The notes: generated from the sequence alone by a model not told the origin. Positions 16,804 through 24,656 are shown, counted from the stretch's first letter. The stretch: DNA of 41,944 nucleotides from Acinetobacter sp. UBA3106 (GCA_002365595.1 DFAM01000001.1:1-41944); one strand, 5' to 3'. Program-made: numbers and translations.

Positions 16804-17508
16804 TCACTGAAAATATTTAGCTATTATCGATATTATAGTTACTGAAAAAATTAGCATGAACCAATACGGAATGTTTTTTGAAATAATATTTTTAGATACA
16901 TCAATCGATGGATCAGATTTTGTAAAAGACTTATAGTGTTTTTTAACATATTCAGCTCTTTTTTGATTAAATTTTATAATTGCATTTTCTTCTTCAGCAC
17001 TAATTTTCTGATCTAACTTACGAAAATGAAAAATAGATTCTTCATAGAATGGTTGAGATGAATAGATCTTCTCAGCAAGATCATCGAGGCTTTTTCTTCC
17101 TTTTGCCCTATATTCAAGAATCTCCTTTAAATCTAACTTTATATTCCAAGAATAACTATAATGGCGAAGATCGCATTGCACGTCCAAGAAGAATTCTTGC
17201 TGTTTTTCCAATAAATACCATACCCCTTCACGATAATCTAATACTTTCATTTCATCTGGAATATCCGAAATTATCTTAGTTGCAATTTTTAAGAATCCCA
17301 AGCAAGCCAAATACTCATTTGTAAAATATAAAGTATCTTCCCGTAAGACTCCTCTTTCAATGAAGCTCAAACACCATTGCTGACTATTTCTGGATTTTTC
17401 TAAATGAATTGTTATATCAAAATCGAGTCCATAGCTAATGACCTCATCATTACTTGGATAATATGTCACCATTGGGTAGAGGATATGGTGTAGATCGATT
17501 ATTTTCAT
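16804..17508 (-). CDS. Hypothetical protein with a C-terminal membrane anchor
   Basis: A 234-residue protein I do not recognise. The N-terminal 200 residues are soluble, mixed alpha/beta in character and rich in acidic and aromatic residues (YFTNEYLACLGFLKIATKI; VLDYREGVWYLLEKQQEFF). A Lys/Glu-rich segment follows (AEEENAIIKFNQKRAEYVKKHYKSF). The last 23 residues (NIPYWFMLIFSVTIISIIAKYFQ) form one hydrophobic helix, which would make it a tail-anchored inner-membrane protein facing the cytoplasm. The gene and its flanks are visibly more AT-rich than the neighbours, which suggests recent acquisition. A membrane-anchored immunity protein is one possibility, but no toxin gene is adjacent. The start has a weak ribosome-binding site. 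Confidence 0.65.
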   Translation of the reverse strand: MKIIDLHHILYPMVTYYPSNDEVISYGLDFDITIHLEKSRNSQQWCLSFIERGVLREDTLYFTNEYLACLGFLKIATKIISDIPDEMKVLDYREGVWYLLEKQQEFFLDVQCDLRHYSYSWNIKLDLKEILEYRAKGRKSLDDLAEKIYSSQPFYEESIFHFRKLDQKISAEEENAIIKFNQKRAEYVKKHYKSFTKSDPSIDVSKNIISKNIPYWFMLIFSVTIISIIAKYFQ

Positions 17509-17611
17509 ATGTATTTTTTGATTAAAAACTATTTTTTAATTTCTCTAAAACTAACATAATGCACATCACATAAAATTTTAAAATTAATTAATTTTAATTC
17601 ATTGGCTTATG

Positions 17612-17657
17612 AATCGATTAAAAGCCCAAATTAAAAATTATTAGGCTTTTATTGATT
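17612..17657. terminator. Imperfect stem-loop, possible terminator
   Basis: AATCGATTAAAAGCC at 17612-17626 pairs, with one bulge and one mismatch, with 17644-17657 around an AT-rich loop. It lies in the gap between the orphan membrane gene and the GlcG-like gene. The T-rich flank on the forward strand is broken. Confidence 0.4.
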
Positions 17658-17731
17658 CTTTTCAATCCACAATTAAGTTTTAATCAAAATTACACTTTAA
17701 TATTTAATTTTATTAAAAAATATAACTGATT

Positions 17732-18151
17732 TTAGCCTTTAACCTGCGCCAAAAACTTCTCTATCGCCACTTGTGCAATTTCCGCATCCTGAAAAGACTT
17801 TACCCCAGACACACCCATCGCACCCACTAATTGCCCTTCATATATAATCGGCTCACCACCTTCAAGCATCCCAGAAAAAGTTTCCATAGTCAGAAAACCC
17901 ATTTGACCGCCTTTAATAATATCTTCAAATAACTTGGAAGGACGGCGGCTGATCGCAGAACATTTGGCTTTTTCTAAACATAGATTGGCTGTCATAGGCG
18001 ATGCTCCATCCATGCGCTTCATTGTCAGCAAATTTCCTGTTTCATCCACAACAGCAATGCTGACATTAAAGTTGTGCTGAATAGCATATTGATGTGCATG
18101 ATTTAATAAAAACTCGGCATCACTCAGCGTCAGATAATGTTTGGTTTGCAT
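17732..18151 (-). CDS. GlcG/HbpS-family protein
   Basis: A 139-residue single-domain protein of the GlcG/HbpS (DUF336) family, some members of which bind haem or cobalamin. Typical features are ISIAVVDETGNLL-like VSIAVVDETGNLL, the segment around MKRMDGASPMTANLCLEKAKCSA, and GEPIIYEGQLVGAMGVSG near the C-terminus. There is no signal peptide, so it is cytoplasmic, unlike secreted HbpS. The ATG at 18151 is chosen because GAGG lies six bases before it; an ATG two codons earlier abuts that GAGG. It is 70 bases downstream of hemL on the same strand, but a strong terminator lies between them. The link to haem synthesis is suggestive only. Confidence 0.85.
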   Translation of the reverse strand: MQTKHYLTLSDAEFLLNHAHQYAIQHNFNVSIAVVDETGNLLTMKRMDGASPMTANLCLEKAKCSAISRRPSKLFEDIIKGGQMGFLTMETFSGMLEGGEPIIYEGQLVGAMGVSGVKSFQDAEIAQVAIEKFLAQVKG

Positions 18152-18175
18152 ATTCATCCTCAAAAAATTCTTTAT

Positions 18176-18199
18176 AAAAAAGCCCGAACGAATTCGGGC
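18176..18199 (-). terminator. hemL rho-independent terminator
   Basis: GCCCGAA at 18182-18188 pairs with TTCGGGC at 18193-18199 around a CGAA loop (sense of the forward strand). On the reverse strand the stem runs straight into six T, 26 bases past the hemL stop. Confidence 0.88.
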
Positions 18200-18224
18200 C
18201 TAATATTTTGCAAAAATAAAATGC

Positions 18225-19526
18225 TTAAGCTTTCATTTCCGCAAAGGTTTCTTTTGCAGCTTGAATAGTAAATTCAATATCTTCATCAGAATGCGTAGCT
18301 GAAATAAATCCAGCTTCAAAAGCAGATGGCGCAAGGTTCACACCACGGTCTAACATGCCATGGAAGAATTTACGGAAAGCATTAACATCACATTTCAACA
18401 TTGAATCGAAACTGGTAATGTCTTCTTGATCGGTGAAGTACAAACCAAACATACCGCCCACTTGTTGAGTCTTGAATGGAATACCAGCTTCATCCGCAGC
18501 AGCTTGTAACCCGGCAAGCAATTTTTCGAGCTGTGCAGTTAATTTTTCATAAAAACCTTCGGTACGTAAATGCTTGAACATTTCAATACCGGCACGCATC
18601 GCCAATGGATTACCTGACAATGTACCTGCTTGATAAACCTTACCTAAAGGCGCGATGCATTCCATCACTTCACGTTTACCACCGAAAGCACCTACCGGTA
18701 AGCCTGCACCAATGATTTTACCTAAAGTGGTTAAATCAGGTGTTACGCCATAATGCGCTTGCGCACCACCAAGACCGACACGGAAACCGGTCATCACTTC
18801 ATCAATGATGAAGATAGAACCATGTTCGTCACATACATCACGAATTGCCTGAAGGAAACCATCAATCGGTTTCACCAGGTTCATATTGCCCGCTACAGGT
18901 TCAACAATTACGCCGGCAATTTCAGAACCGAATTTAGCAAAACATTCTTTTAAAGTCGCGATGTCATTGTATGGAAGCGTTAAAGTATGTTTAGCAAAAT
19001 CAGCAGGCACGCCCGCAGAAGTCGCTTCACCTTCGCCGCTGGTCAACATGCCTGAACCGGCTTTAACTAAAAGCGAGTCTGAGTGGCCGTGGTAGCAGCC
19101 TTCAAATTTTACAATCTTGTCACGACCGGTATAACCACGTGCTAAACGAATGGCGGTCATGGTCGCTTCAGTACCTGAGTTGGTCATACGAACCAGTTCA
19201 ATCGATGGCATGATTTCACAAATGATGTCTGCCAAAGTTGTTTCATGCACGGTTGGTGCACCAAAGCTTAAACCATCAACCGCTGCTTCCTGAACGGCTT
19301 TTATGATTTCCGGATGCGCATGACCCAAGATCATCGGCCCCCATGAACCGACATAGTCAACATAGCGTTTACCATCGACATCGTATAAATAGGCACCTTT
19401 GGCCTTTTCAATAAATACAGGCGTACCACCCACCCCATTAAACGCACGTACCGGTGAATTCACCCCACCCGGAATATGTTTGCTGGCTTGTTTAAACAAT
19501 TGTTCTTGCTTTGGAGATAGGCTCAT
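18225..19526 (-). CDS. hemL: Glutamate-1-semialdehyde 2,1-aminomutase
   Basis: A 433-residue PLP enzyme that converts glutamate-1-semialdehyde to 5-aminolevulinate, the committed precursor of haem and other tetrapyrroles in the C5 pathway. PGGVNSPVRAFNGVGGTP opens the protein. NSGTEATMTAIRLARGYTGR and FEGCYHGHSD bind cofactor. IIDEVMTGFRV (241-251) and the PLP lysine K270 in LGKIIGAGLPVGAFGG complete the active site. The length fits the family. The ATG at 19526 is chosen; a TTG four codons upstream (19538) is possible. It follows thiE by 43 bases on the same strand, so the two are probably one operon. Confidence 0.97.
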   Translation of the reverse strand: MSLSPKQEQLFKQASKHIPGGVNSPVRAFNGVGGTPVFIEKAKGAYLYDVDGKRYVDYVGSWGPMILGHAHPEIIKAVQEAAVDGLSFGAPTVHETTLADIICEIMPSIELVRMTNSGTEATMTAIRLARGYTGRDKIVKFEGCYHGHSDSLLVKAGSGMLTSGEGEATSAGVPADFAKHTLTLPYNDIATLKECFAKFGSEIAGVIVEPVAGNMNLVKPIDGFLQAIRDVCDEHGSIFIIDEVMTGFRVGLGGAQAHYGVTPDLTTLGKIIGAGLPVGAFGGKREVMECIAPLGKVYQAGTLSGNPLAMRAGIEMFKHLRTEGFYEKLTAQLEKLLAGLQAAADEAGIPFKTQQVGGMFGLYFTDQEDITSFDSMLKCDVNAFRKFFHGMLDRGVNLAPSAFEAGFISATHSDEDIEFTIQAAKETFAEMKA

Positions 19527-19569
19527 GAATTTACTCAACTCAAAATTAAATCAATCTAAATCTATTTTA

Positions 19570-20190
19570 TTAACGGTTGTCTTGAAAAAGTGCAGACCAT
19601 TCATCTAAACGCTCAGGAATGGCATTCATTGGACGACCTAATATATCACTAATCACGGCGCAATAATCTGCACCAGCTTCAACCACGATCTTTGAATTTT
19701 CAACGGTTAAACCACCAATGGCACAAATAGGTACATTCAGTTGGGTTTTAGCCTGTTTCAAGGTTTCCAGACCAATGTTTCCGGCTTCCGGCTTACTCTC
19801 AGTCGCATAAATTGCACCAAATGCCACATAATTTGCGCCTTCAGCAATCGCTTGTTCAGCCAGCTCAAGTGAGTTATTGCAGCTACGCCCGATTAATACA
19901 TGGTTTGGCAAGCGAGCCACAGCCTCAACGATTGAACCATCATCCTGACCAAGATGAACCCCAACACCGTATTGAACCGCCATTTCAAGATCATCATTAA
20001 TCACGAAAGGCACGCCATATTCAGCACACATGGCTTTCATATACTCGATTTCGTAAATTTGATCTTCTTTGGCGACTTTTTTACGACGGTATTGCAGTAC
20101 CGCAACACCACCATTCGCCATTGCACCTTCTAACTTCGCCAATAAAAGTTCTAAAGGATCATCATTGGTAATCAGATATAAACCGCGCAT
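19570..20190 (-). CDS. thiE: Thiamine-phosphate synthase
   Basis: A 206-residue TIM-barrel enzyme that joins hydroxymethylpyrimidine diphosphate to thiazole phosphate to make thiamine monophosphate. Visible features are GLYLITND, VAVLQYRRK (pyrophosphate contact), FVINDDLEMAVQYGVGVHLGQDDG (metal-binding aspartates), LIGRSCNN, VAFGAIYATESKP and the C-terminal CAIGGLTVEN. No TPP riboswitch-like leader is seen; the predicted transcript leader is only about 22 bases. A TATAAT -10 lies at 20219-20224. Co-transcription with hemL is likely and links two cofactor pathways without an obvious biochemical reason. Confidence 0.95.
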   Translation of the reverse strand: MRGLYLITNDDPLELLLAKLEGAMANGGVAVLQYRRKKVAKEDQIYEIEYMKAMCAEYGVPFVINDDLEMAVQYGVGVHLGQDDGSIVEAVARLPNHVLIGRSCNNSLELAEQAIAEGANYVAFGAIYATESKPEAGNIGLETLKQAKTQLNVPICAIGGLTVENSKIVVEAGADYCAVISDILGRPMNAIPERLDEWSALFQDNR

Positions 20191-20218
20191 AACAAACTGC
20201 CAAAACTAAAACTGCCCT

Positions 20219-20224
20219 ATTATA
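20219..20224 (-). promoter_or_regulatory. thiE-hemL promoter -10 box
   Basis: A perfect TATAAT on the reverse strand, about 29 bases before the thiE ATG. The -35 region is weak (TGAAAC at 16-base spacing). Confidence 0.45.
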
Positions 20225-20451
20225 GGCACATCAACAGCAAGTTTCAGCGCATCCAGCTTAATTGCATAAGGAATAAAACCAATAAATTTGCAAAAAACCA
20301 AAAAACATAGTAGTGGTGCATTTTTTCAAAAAAGTGAAAAAAATACCTATTTTAAGTGATAGCTCATGTAGGTATTAATCGGTTTAATAAAGCTACAGAA
20401 CAACAATAAATAATAATGACAATATAATAATAAAATTTGGAAACTTGATTA

Positions 20452-20511
20452 GATTCTCTAATCTTTGGTGATCAAACGCGCTTGGGGAAGCGAACTAAAG
20501 ATTAGAGAATC
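20452..20511. repeat. Long two-level stem-loop element
   Basis: A perfect 15-bp inverted repeat (GATTCTCTAATCTTT at 20452-20466 and its complement at 20497-20511) encloses 30 bases. Those 30 bases contain a second perfect hairpin, CGCTT (20479-20483), loop GGGG, AAGCG (20488-20492). No T-run follows either arm, so it is not a normal terminator. A repeat-family member, recombination site or structured RNA are all possible. Confidence 0.7.
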
Positions 20512-20631
20512 GCCCTATTTTAGTGTTTCATTACGCTCAGATTGCATCAGGTCTTTTATCCTGATAAATGATTTTCGCCGAATAATAAATCCCCATTTTA
20601 AAGTGCGTAGCTTTCAACAAAATTCTGGATA

Positions 20632-20737
20632 TAAAAAAAGCCTAGAGAAGGTCACTCTAGGCTTGGAAAACTTTAACATTCGGACAGTCGGGAAGTAAAA
20701 AATCAACTTCTTAAGCGTCTGTGCTATTAATAGAATA
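20632..20737 (-). ncRNA. Candidate small RNA of about 105 nt
   Basis: On the reverse strand a sigma-70-like promoter (20744-20771) is followed by about 70 bases with no start codon plus ribosome-binding site. Then comes a strong intrinsic terminator: AAGCCTAGAG and its complement (stem 20639-20648 / 20655-20664, read from either strand), ending in seven T at 20632-20638. The transcript would begin near 20737. It does not resemble tmRNA, 6S RNA, RNase P RNA or SRP RNA. Alternatively the hairpin is just the terminator of the DUF962 transcript, 180 bases further upstream. The internal promoter favours an independent RNA. Confidence 0.5.
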
Positions 20738-20743
20738 TTCACT

Positions 20744-20771
20744 CTATTATTGCAAGTCCACTCAGTGTCAA
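20744..20771 (-). promoter_or_regulatory. Promoter of the candidate small RNA
   Basis: Consensus -35 TTGACA (reverse strand, 20766-20771) and -10 TAATAG (20744-20749) with a 16-base spacer. It faces the terminator at 20632-20664 and lies downstream of the DUF962 stop. Confidence 0.5.
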
Positions 20772-20781
20772 TTTTCATCTT

Positions 20782-20833
20782 TTTTGAAGTAATTTTTTGC
20801 AACTTTGCAGATTTACTTCAATTTACTTCAAAA
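20782..20833. repeat. Inverted and direct TTACTTCAA repeats
   Basis: TTTTGAAGTAA (20782-20792) is inverted at 20823-20833, and a further TTACTTCAA copy lies at 20813-20821. The set lies just past the DUF962 stop. It may be a weak terminator or a protein site. The pairs are perfect but AT-rich. Confidence 0.5.
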
Positions 20834-20847
20834 CAGGCTTAATTTAA

Positions 20848-21231
20848 CTAACTTTGAATTTTATCCAGCGAGCGATTTTTTAAACTTAAATCGCCACGCA
20901 GCACATCAGAAAACATGCGCCAATCTGAAATAAAACTATACAGCGGTTGTTTAAAACTTGCCGGTTTATTTTTTTCAAATAGAAAATGTCCTACCCATGC
21001 ACTAGCATAACCCGCCAGCAAACCATAGACCAGATATTTGGGCTTTCTTTTTAAAATAGCGCGACTCAATAAACATACCCCGACAGTACTGCCGAATACA
21101 TGCAAGCGGCGACTCATGATATTACGATGCTCAGTTAAATAAAACCGATAAAATTCATGATAGTTTTGAAGCGGTAACTGAAATTCCGGTTCTGGATGAT
21201 GTTCAAATTTGAGCTGAATCGTTGTATTCAT
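20848..21231 (-). CDS. DUF962 / Mpo1-like membrane protein
   Basis: A protein of about 127 residues from the DUF962 family, which includes yeast Mpo1, a dioxygenase of 2-hydroxy fatty acids. Family features are NYHEFYRFYLTEHRNIMSRRLHVFGS (conserved H and R), a hydrophobic segment, and ASAWVGHFLFEKNKPASFKQPLYSFISDWRMF near the C-terminus (conserved GHFxxExNxP). It is shorter than most family members. The start is taken at 21231 because GGAGGG lies about eight bases upstream; an ATG two codons earlier sits almost on that site. The role in bacteria is not established; the histidines suggest an iron-dependent fatty-acid oxidation. Confidence 0.8.
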   Translation of the reverse strand: MNTTIQLKFEHHPEPEFQLPLQNYHEFYRFYLTEHRNIMSRRLHVFGSTVGVCLLSRAILKRKPKYLVYGLLAGYASAWVGHFLFEKNKPASFKQPLYSFISDWRMFSDVLRGDLSLKNRSLDKIQS

Positions 21232-21503
21232 GGTCATTCCCTCCCTGTTTTTATTTAAGTTAGCGCATATTTTATCCAAATTAAAGTATCAGCCTGCATC
21301 ATTTTTTTGATCATTTCCAAAGCAATTACTCAAGAATCCACTCGTCAAGTCTTACATCAAAAATCATTTTCGTTACAATCAGGAGCCTAGAATCAACAAT
21401 ACAATTCCGGCGCTATAAAAGAATAGATTTCATAACGCATGTGTAAGCTATAGATGAGGTGTGGCATTGCTGACATCGCATCAAAAAATTAGGATGAAAG
21501 ATC

Positions 21504-22964
21504 ATGGTTGAAGTTGAATTAAAATTTCAAATTCCTGAAGCAAGACGTAATGCTTTACTGAAAGCATTAGATCCTAAAAAATCTGAAATTATTCAACTCA
21601 AAGCCAAATATTATGACACTTCAGAACGTCTACTTTCCCAGCATGGGGTAGCTTTAAGACAACGCCTTGAAGGCACGCGCTGGATTCAAACCTTAAAAGC
21701 GGCTGGTAAAAGTCATTTACATCGTTTTGAGCATAACCATGATCTGGGGGAACATGAAGAGGCACCCCAGCTAGATTTATCTGTTTATGAGCAAGATGCC
21801 GAAGCACAGCAAATCTTAAAAAATGCCTTGGGTGATGCAGAGGATCAGCTTAAACTTCAGTTTGAAACTGACATTCAACGTACTTTCCGCGTTATGCAAT
21901 TTGAAGAAACCGATATTGAAGTCAGTTTAGATGTCGGTGAAGTCCGCACTGAAGCAGCCCAAAAAGAAGTACATGAAGTTGAATTTGAGCTTAAAGCTGG
22001 ATCTGTCCAGTCACTGCTGGCCTTTAGCTTTGAATGGGTGAAAAAATACCAGCTTTGGCTGGATGTGCGCAGTAAGGCTGAAATCGGTAATCTTTTGGCC
22101 ATTCAACAACCGGTGAGTCCAGCAAAATCTGCCAAAGAATTTAACTTAAGTAAAAAAGATGCTGCCAATAAAAATTTACGTTTATTGATTGCCCAACAGT
22201 TACAACATTTACTGCCGAATATCGCGGCTATTGCTGCGGGCGTTGCCAAGCAAACTCATATTCAGCAGGCACAAATTGCGCTGGATCATTTGCATTTGAC
22301 CCTGTCGTTATTTAAAGACTGGAATGAGGCGGTTTCAGACAAATGGGCGATGCAAATTGGAGCATTTAAACAACAATTTGATCACTTACAGCATCTGGAA
22401 CACATGCAGTCAACTTTAGGGGCGTTTTTACAAAATCCGAATACGGCGTCAAATTTAGCCAAAGATATTTTGTATGCCAAAGAAAAGCTGGCCAATCTGG
22501 TCCGTTCAACGCAAAACGTGCATCATTATCTGGAATTATTGATGTTTGGCCTGGACCATGAAGAAAGGTCCCAAGCCTATGACTTAAAATGGTTTGCCCA
22601 AAATACCCTGCAGAATCAATATAAACAGCTTCAAGAACATCTCCTGGCTGCCGATATTGCCAATTTTGAGAGTCTGGATCAGTTAGCCACTAAAATTCAT
22701 GAACTGAAATTCAGCTTCCCGATTTTAACTTCAATTTATGATGTCAAGAATCTGCAGAAATACAGCAAAGCCTTGAATGATGCTCAACTTGCAGCCAGTG
22801 AATATCAAATTCTGGCTTCATCTGCCGAATATATTCAGCAAACTGAACTGGAAGCCAGTGACTGGTTTGTTTTGGGCTGGTTGACAGCGAAACAGGAAGT
22901 CTATGCACAAAACCTGCTTGAAGCGACAGAACAATTCCTGGTGAGCCGTAAATTTATTAAATAA
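21504..22964 (+). CDS. CYTH-domain protein with a degenerate CHAD domain
   Basis: A 486-residue protein. Residues 1-200 form an intact-looking CYTH domain: VEVELKF (ExExK), KYYDT, LRQRLE, WIQTLK, EVSLD, HEVEFELK and WLDVRSKA. CYTH enzymes hydrolyse or bind triphosphates, for example as inorganic triphosphatase. Residues 225-486 align with the CHAD domain of the next gene, but the basic residues are gone: THIQQAQIALDHLHLTLSLF (251-270) replaces the HxxRVxxRRLR motif. The ends still match (WFVLGWLTAKQEVY). CHAD domains bind polyphosphate through those basic residues, so this copy should not. There is no membrane segment. It precedes a full-length paralogue of identical length on the same strand. 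Confidence 0.82.
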   Translation: MVEVELKFQIPEARRNALLKALDPKKSEIIQLKAKYYDTSERLLSQHGVALRQRLEGTRWIQTLKAAGKSHLHRFEHNHDLGEHEEAPQLDLSVYEQDAEAQQILKNALGDAEDQLKLQFETDIQRTFRVMQFEETDIEVSLDVGEVRTEAAQKEVHEVEFELKAGSVQSLLAFSFEWVKKYQLWLDVRSKAEIGNLLAIQQPVSPAKSAKEFNLSKKDAANKNLRLLIAQQLQHLLPNIAAIAAGVAKQTHIQQAQIALDHLHLTLSLFKDWNEAVSDKWAMQIGAFKQQFDHLQHLEHMQSTLGAFLQNPNTASNLAKDILYAKEKLANLVRSTQNVHHYLELLMFGLDHEERSQAYDLKWFAQNTLQNQYKQLQEHLLAADIANFESLDQLATKIHELKFSFPILTSIYDVKNLQKYSKALNDAQLAASEYQILASSAEYIQQTELEASDWFVLGWLTAKQEVYAQNLLEATEQFLVSRKFIK

Positions 22965-22969
22965 CAAAT

Positions 22970-23011
22970 AAACCAGTAAAACCAAACCAACAAAATTAAA
23001 CCAGCAAAATC
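22970..23011 (+). repeat. Three 14-bp imperfect tandem repeats
   Basis: AAACCAGTAAAACC (22970-22983), AAACCAACAAAATT (22984-22997) and AAACCAGCAAAATC (22998-23011) follow the stop of the first CYTH gene. The next bases begin a 9-bp inverted repeat (AAGCGTATG at 23013-23021, complement at 23057-23065), perhaps a weak terminator between the two paralogues. Confidence 0.7.
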
Positions 23012-23097
23012 AAAGCGTATGCCACGATCTTTTTATGCACACCATGAATCGGTCGACATACGCTTGATCTACTTATCCGCAAAACCCTACTCTTTTT

Positions 23098-23127
23098 TTG
23101 ACACTGGCTTACAATAAAAGTTATGAC
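23098..23127 (+). promoter_or_regulatory. Promoter of the second CYTH-CHAD gene
   Basis: Consensus -35 TTGACA (23098-23103) and a -10-like TATGAC (23122-23127) with 18-base spacing, 33 bases before the start codon. It suggests that the second paralogue has its own transcription start. Confidence 0.45.
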
Positions 23128-23159
23128 CCGATCGATGATGAAGTGTCAGGAGTTTTAAC

Positions 23160-24620
23160 ATGCTTGAAGTAGAATTAAAATTTCAGATCCCCGCCTCACA
23201 ACAAGAAAAGCTCTATCAGCTCTTCTTGAACAAGAATGCTCGCCTGATTTCTTTATATGCCAAATACTATGACACTCCCGAACGGCATTTGGCTAAAAAA
23301 AATATTTCATTACGGCAACGTCTTGAAGATGATCACTGGATACAAACCTTAAAAGCCCCTAGTGATCATTCCTTACAACGTTTTGAATTAGAAAAAGATT
23401 TAGGCAAGATCAAAGATCCAACTTTGGATTTAAAAATTTATCAGTCCAATTCGCAAGCAAAACAATTGCTGCAAAATGCTTTGGGCAAACAGGCTAAAAA
23501 CCTGATTGTGCAATATGAAACAGCAGTCCAACGCCTGGTACACCTGGTTCATTTTAACCGTTCAGAAATTGAAGTCAGTTTGGATCGCGGCGAGATCCAT
23601 CATAACGATCAAACGGTGCCGATTTATGAAATTGAATTTGAGCTTAAACAAGGTTCCATACAAGACCTGATCAAGTTTATTCATCCTTGGGTGCAGCGCT
23701 ATCATTTATGGCTAGATGTACGCAGTAAAGCTCAACGCGGAGATTTACTGGCACAGAATTTAAAAAATCCTGCCGCTCAATTTGCAAGCCCGCTTCAACT
23801 GGATCAACAGGACTCAACCGATCACGTATTAAAGCAGATCATCAATAATGCCTTGCAGCATCTGTTGCCGAATGCATCAGTCATTGCTACCGCACAGTAT
23901 GATAGCGAACACGTTCACCAGACGCGTGTGGCCATTCGCCGTTTAAGAAGTGCTTTGCGTGTTTTTGATGACTGGTCAAAAGATATCGATGCTGACTGGC
24001 AGGAACAACTGACGCATCTGTTTCGCCAACTCGGTTCAACCCGTGACCGTGATGCCTTGAGTGAAGGACTTTTACCCCAGCTCGAACAGGCCGGTGCACC
24101 GTTGGTTCAGCTTCCGGATACACCTGAAGAATCCAGCATTGCCATTGATGAATCTTTACGTTCTTCAGACTTTGTTGAATTGATTCTGAATCTGCTGCGC
24201 TTTGTCCATCAGACCAGTACAAAGCAGAAAAAACCGCAATTAAAAAAAGATATCGCAAAAAAACTGCAAAAAATGCATCAACAAATTTGCCAGGATGCCG
24301 ATCAGTTTCTAGAACTGGATATCCCATCCCGGCATCGCACCCGCAAACGGATGAAACGTTTACGTTATTCGGTAGAATTTGTGGCTTCACTGTATCCGAG
24401 CAAGGAAATAAAGCGTTACCTCAAAGATTTAAAACCGGCTCAAGAAAGTTTAGGACAATATAACGATTTGATGGTGGCCGAAGCACTGTTCCAGGATATG
24501 GTGAAACGCAAACAAAAACTGTGGTTTGCGCTAGGCTGGATTGCCAGTGAGAAAGAATACATTCTGCAACAGGCACAAGCCCATCTAAAAGATTATGCGA
24601 AAACCGACACTTTTTGGTAA
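23160..24620 (+). CDS. CYTH and CHAD domain-containing protein
   Basis: A 486-residue protein with both domains intact. The CYTH part has LEVELKF (ExExK), KYYDT, LRQRLE, WIQTLK, EVSLDRGE, YEIEFELK and WLDVRSKA. The CHAD part has HVHQTRVAIRRLRSALRVFDDW (251-272), GSTRDRDAL and RHRTRKRMKRLRYSVEF (about 395-411), the basic surfaces that hold polyphosphate. The architecture is that of triphosphatases such as E. coli YgiF with a CHAD extension, acting on inorganic triphosphate or polyphosphate in the cytoplasm. AGGAG lies at good spacing before the ATG. It is a paralogue of the gene 195 bases upstream and the copy that keeps full function. Confidence 0.9.
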   Translation: MLEVELKFQIPASQQEKLYQLFLNKNARLISLYAKYYDTPERHLAKKNISLRQRLEDDHWIQTLKAPSDHSLQRFELEKDLGKIKDPTLDLKIYQSNSQAKQLLQNALGKQAKNLIVQYETAVQRLVHLVHFNRSEIEVSLDRGEIHHNDQTVPIYEIEFELKQGSIQDLIKFIHPWVQRYHLWLDVRSKAQRGDLLAQNLKNPAAQFASPLQLDQQDSTDHVLKQIINNALQHLLPNASVIATAQYDSEHVHQTRVAIRRLRSALRVFDDWSKDIDADWQEQLTHLFRQLGSTRDRDALSEGLLPQLEQAGAPLVQLPDTPEESSIAIDESLRSSDFVELILNLLRFVHQTSTKQKKPQLKKDIAKKLQKMHQQICQDADQFLELDIPSRHRTRKRMKRLRYSVEFVASLYPSKEIKRYLKDLKPAQESLGQYNDLMVAEALFQDMVKRKQKLWFALGWIASEKEYILQQAQAHLKDYAKTDTFW

Positions 24621-24656
24621 TGCAAAGCACAGATCAGATTTAAATATTTCCGTAGC

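Larger units (their letters stand above)
20191..20847. other. 657-base non-coding stretch
   Basis: The stretch between thiE and the DUF962 gene holds, in order, the thiE promoter, AT-rich DNA, the long stem-loop element (20452-20511), a small hairpin (ATCAGG at 20546-20551 with its complement at 20560-20565), the candidate small RNA (20632-20737) with its promoter, and inverted TTACTTCAA repeats. I see no convincing protein gene: open frames across it would have to read through the hairpins and lack ribosome-binding sites. Confidence 0.7.

Noticed and set aside
20191..20300. TPP riboswitch upstream of thiE
   Set aside because: No conserved TPP aptamer sequence such as CUGAGA is seen, and the predicted leader is only about 22 bases.
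20465..20698. A 77-codon forward frame across the structured non-coding region
   Set aside because: It starts inside the long inverted repeat, reads through the small-RNA terminator and has no ribosome-binding site.
23887..24390. A 167-codon reverse-strand frame in the second CYTH-CHAD gene
   Set aside because: It is antisense to conserved CHAD motifs, has no recognisable domain and no start signals.
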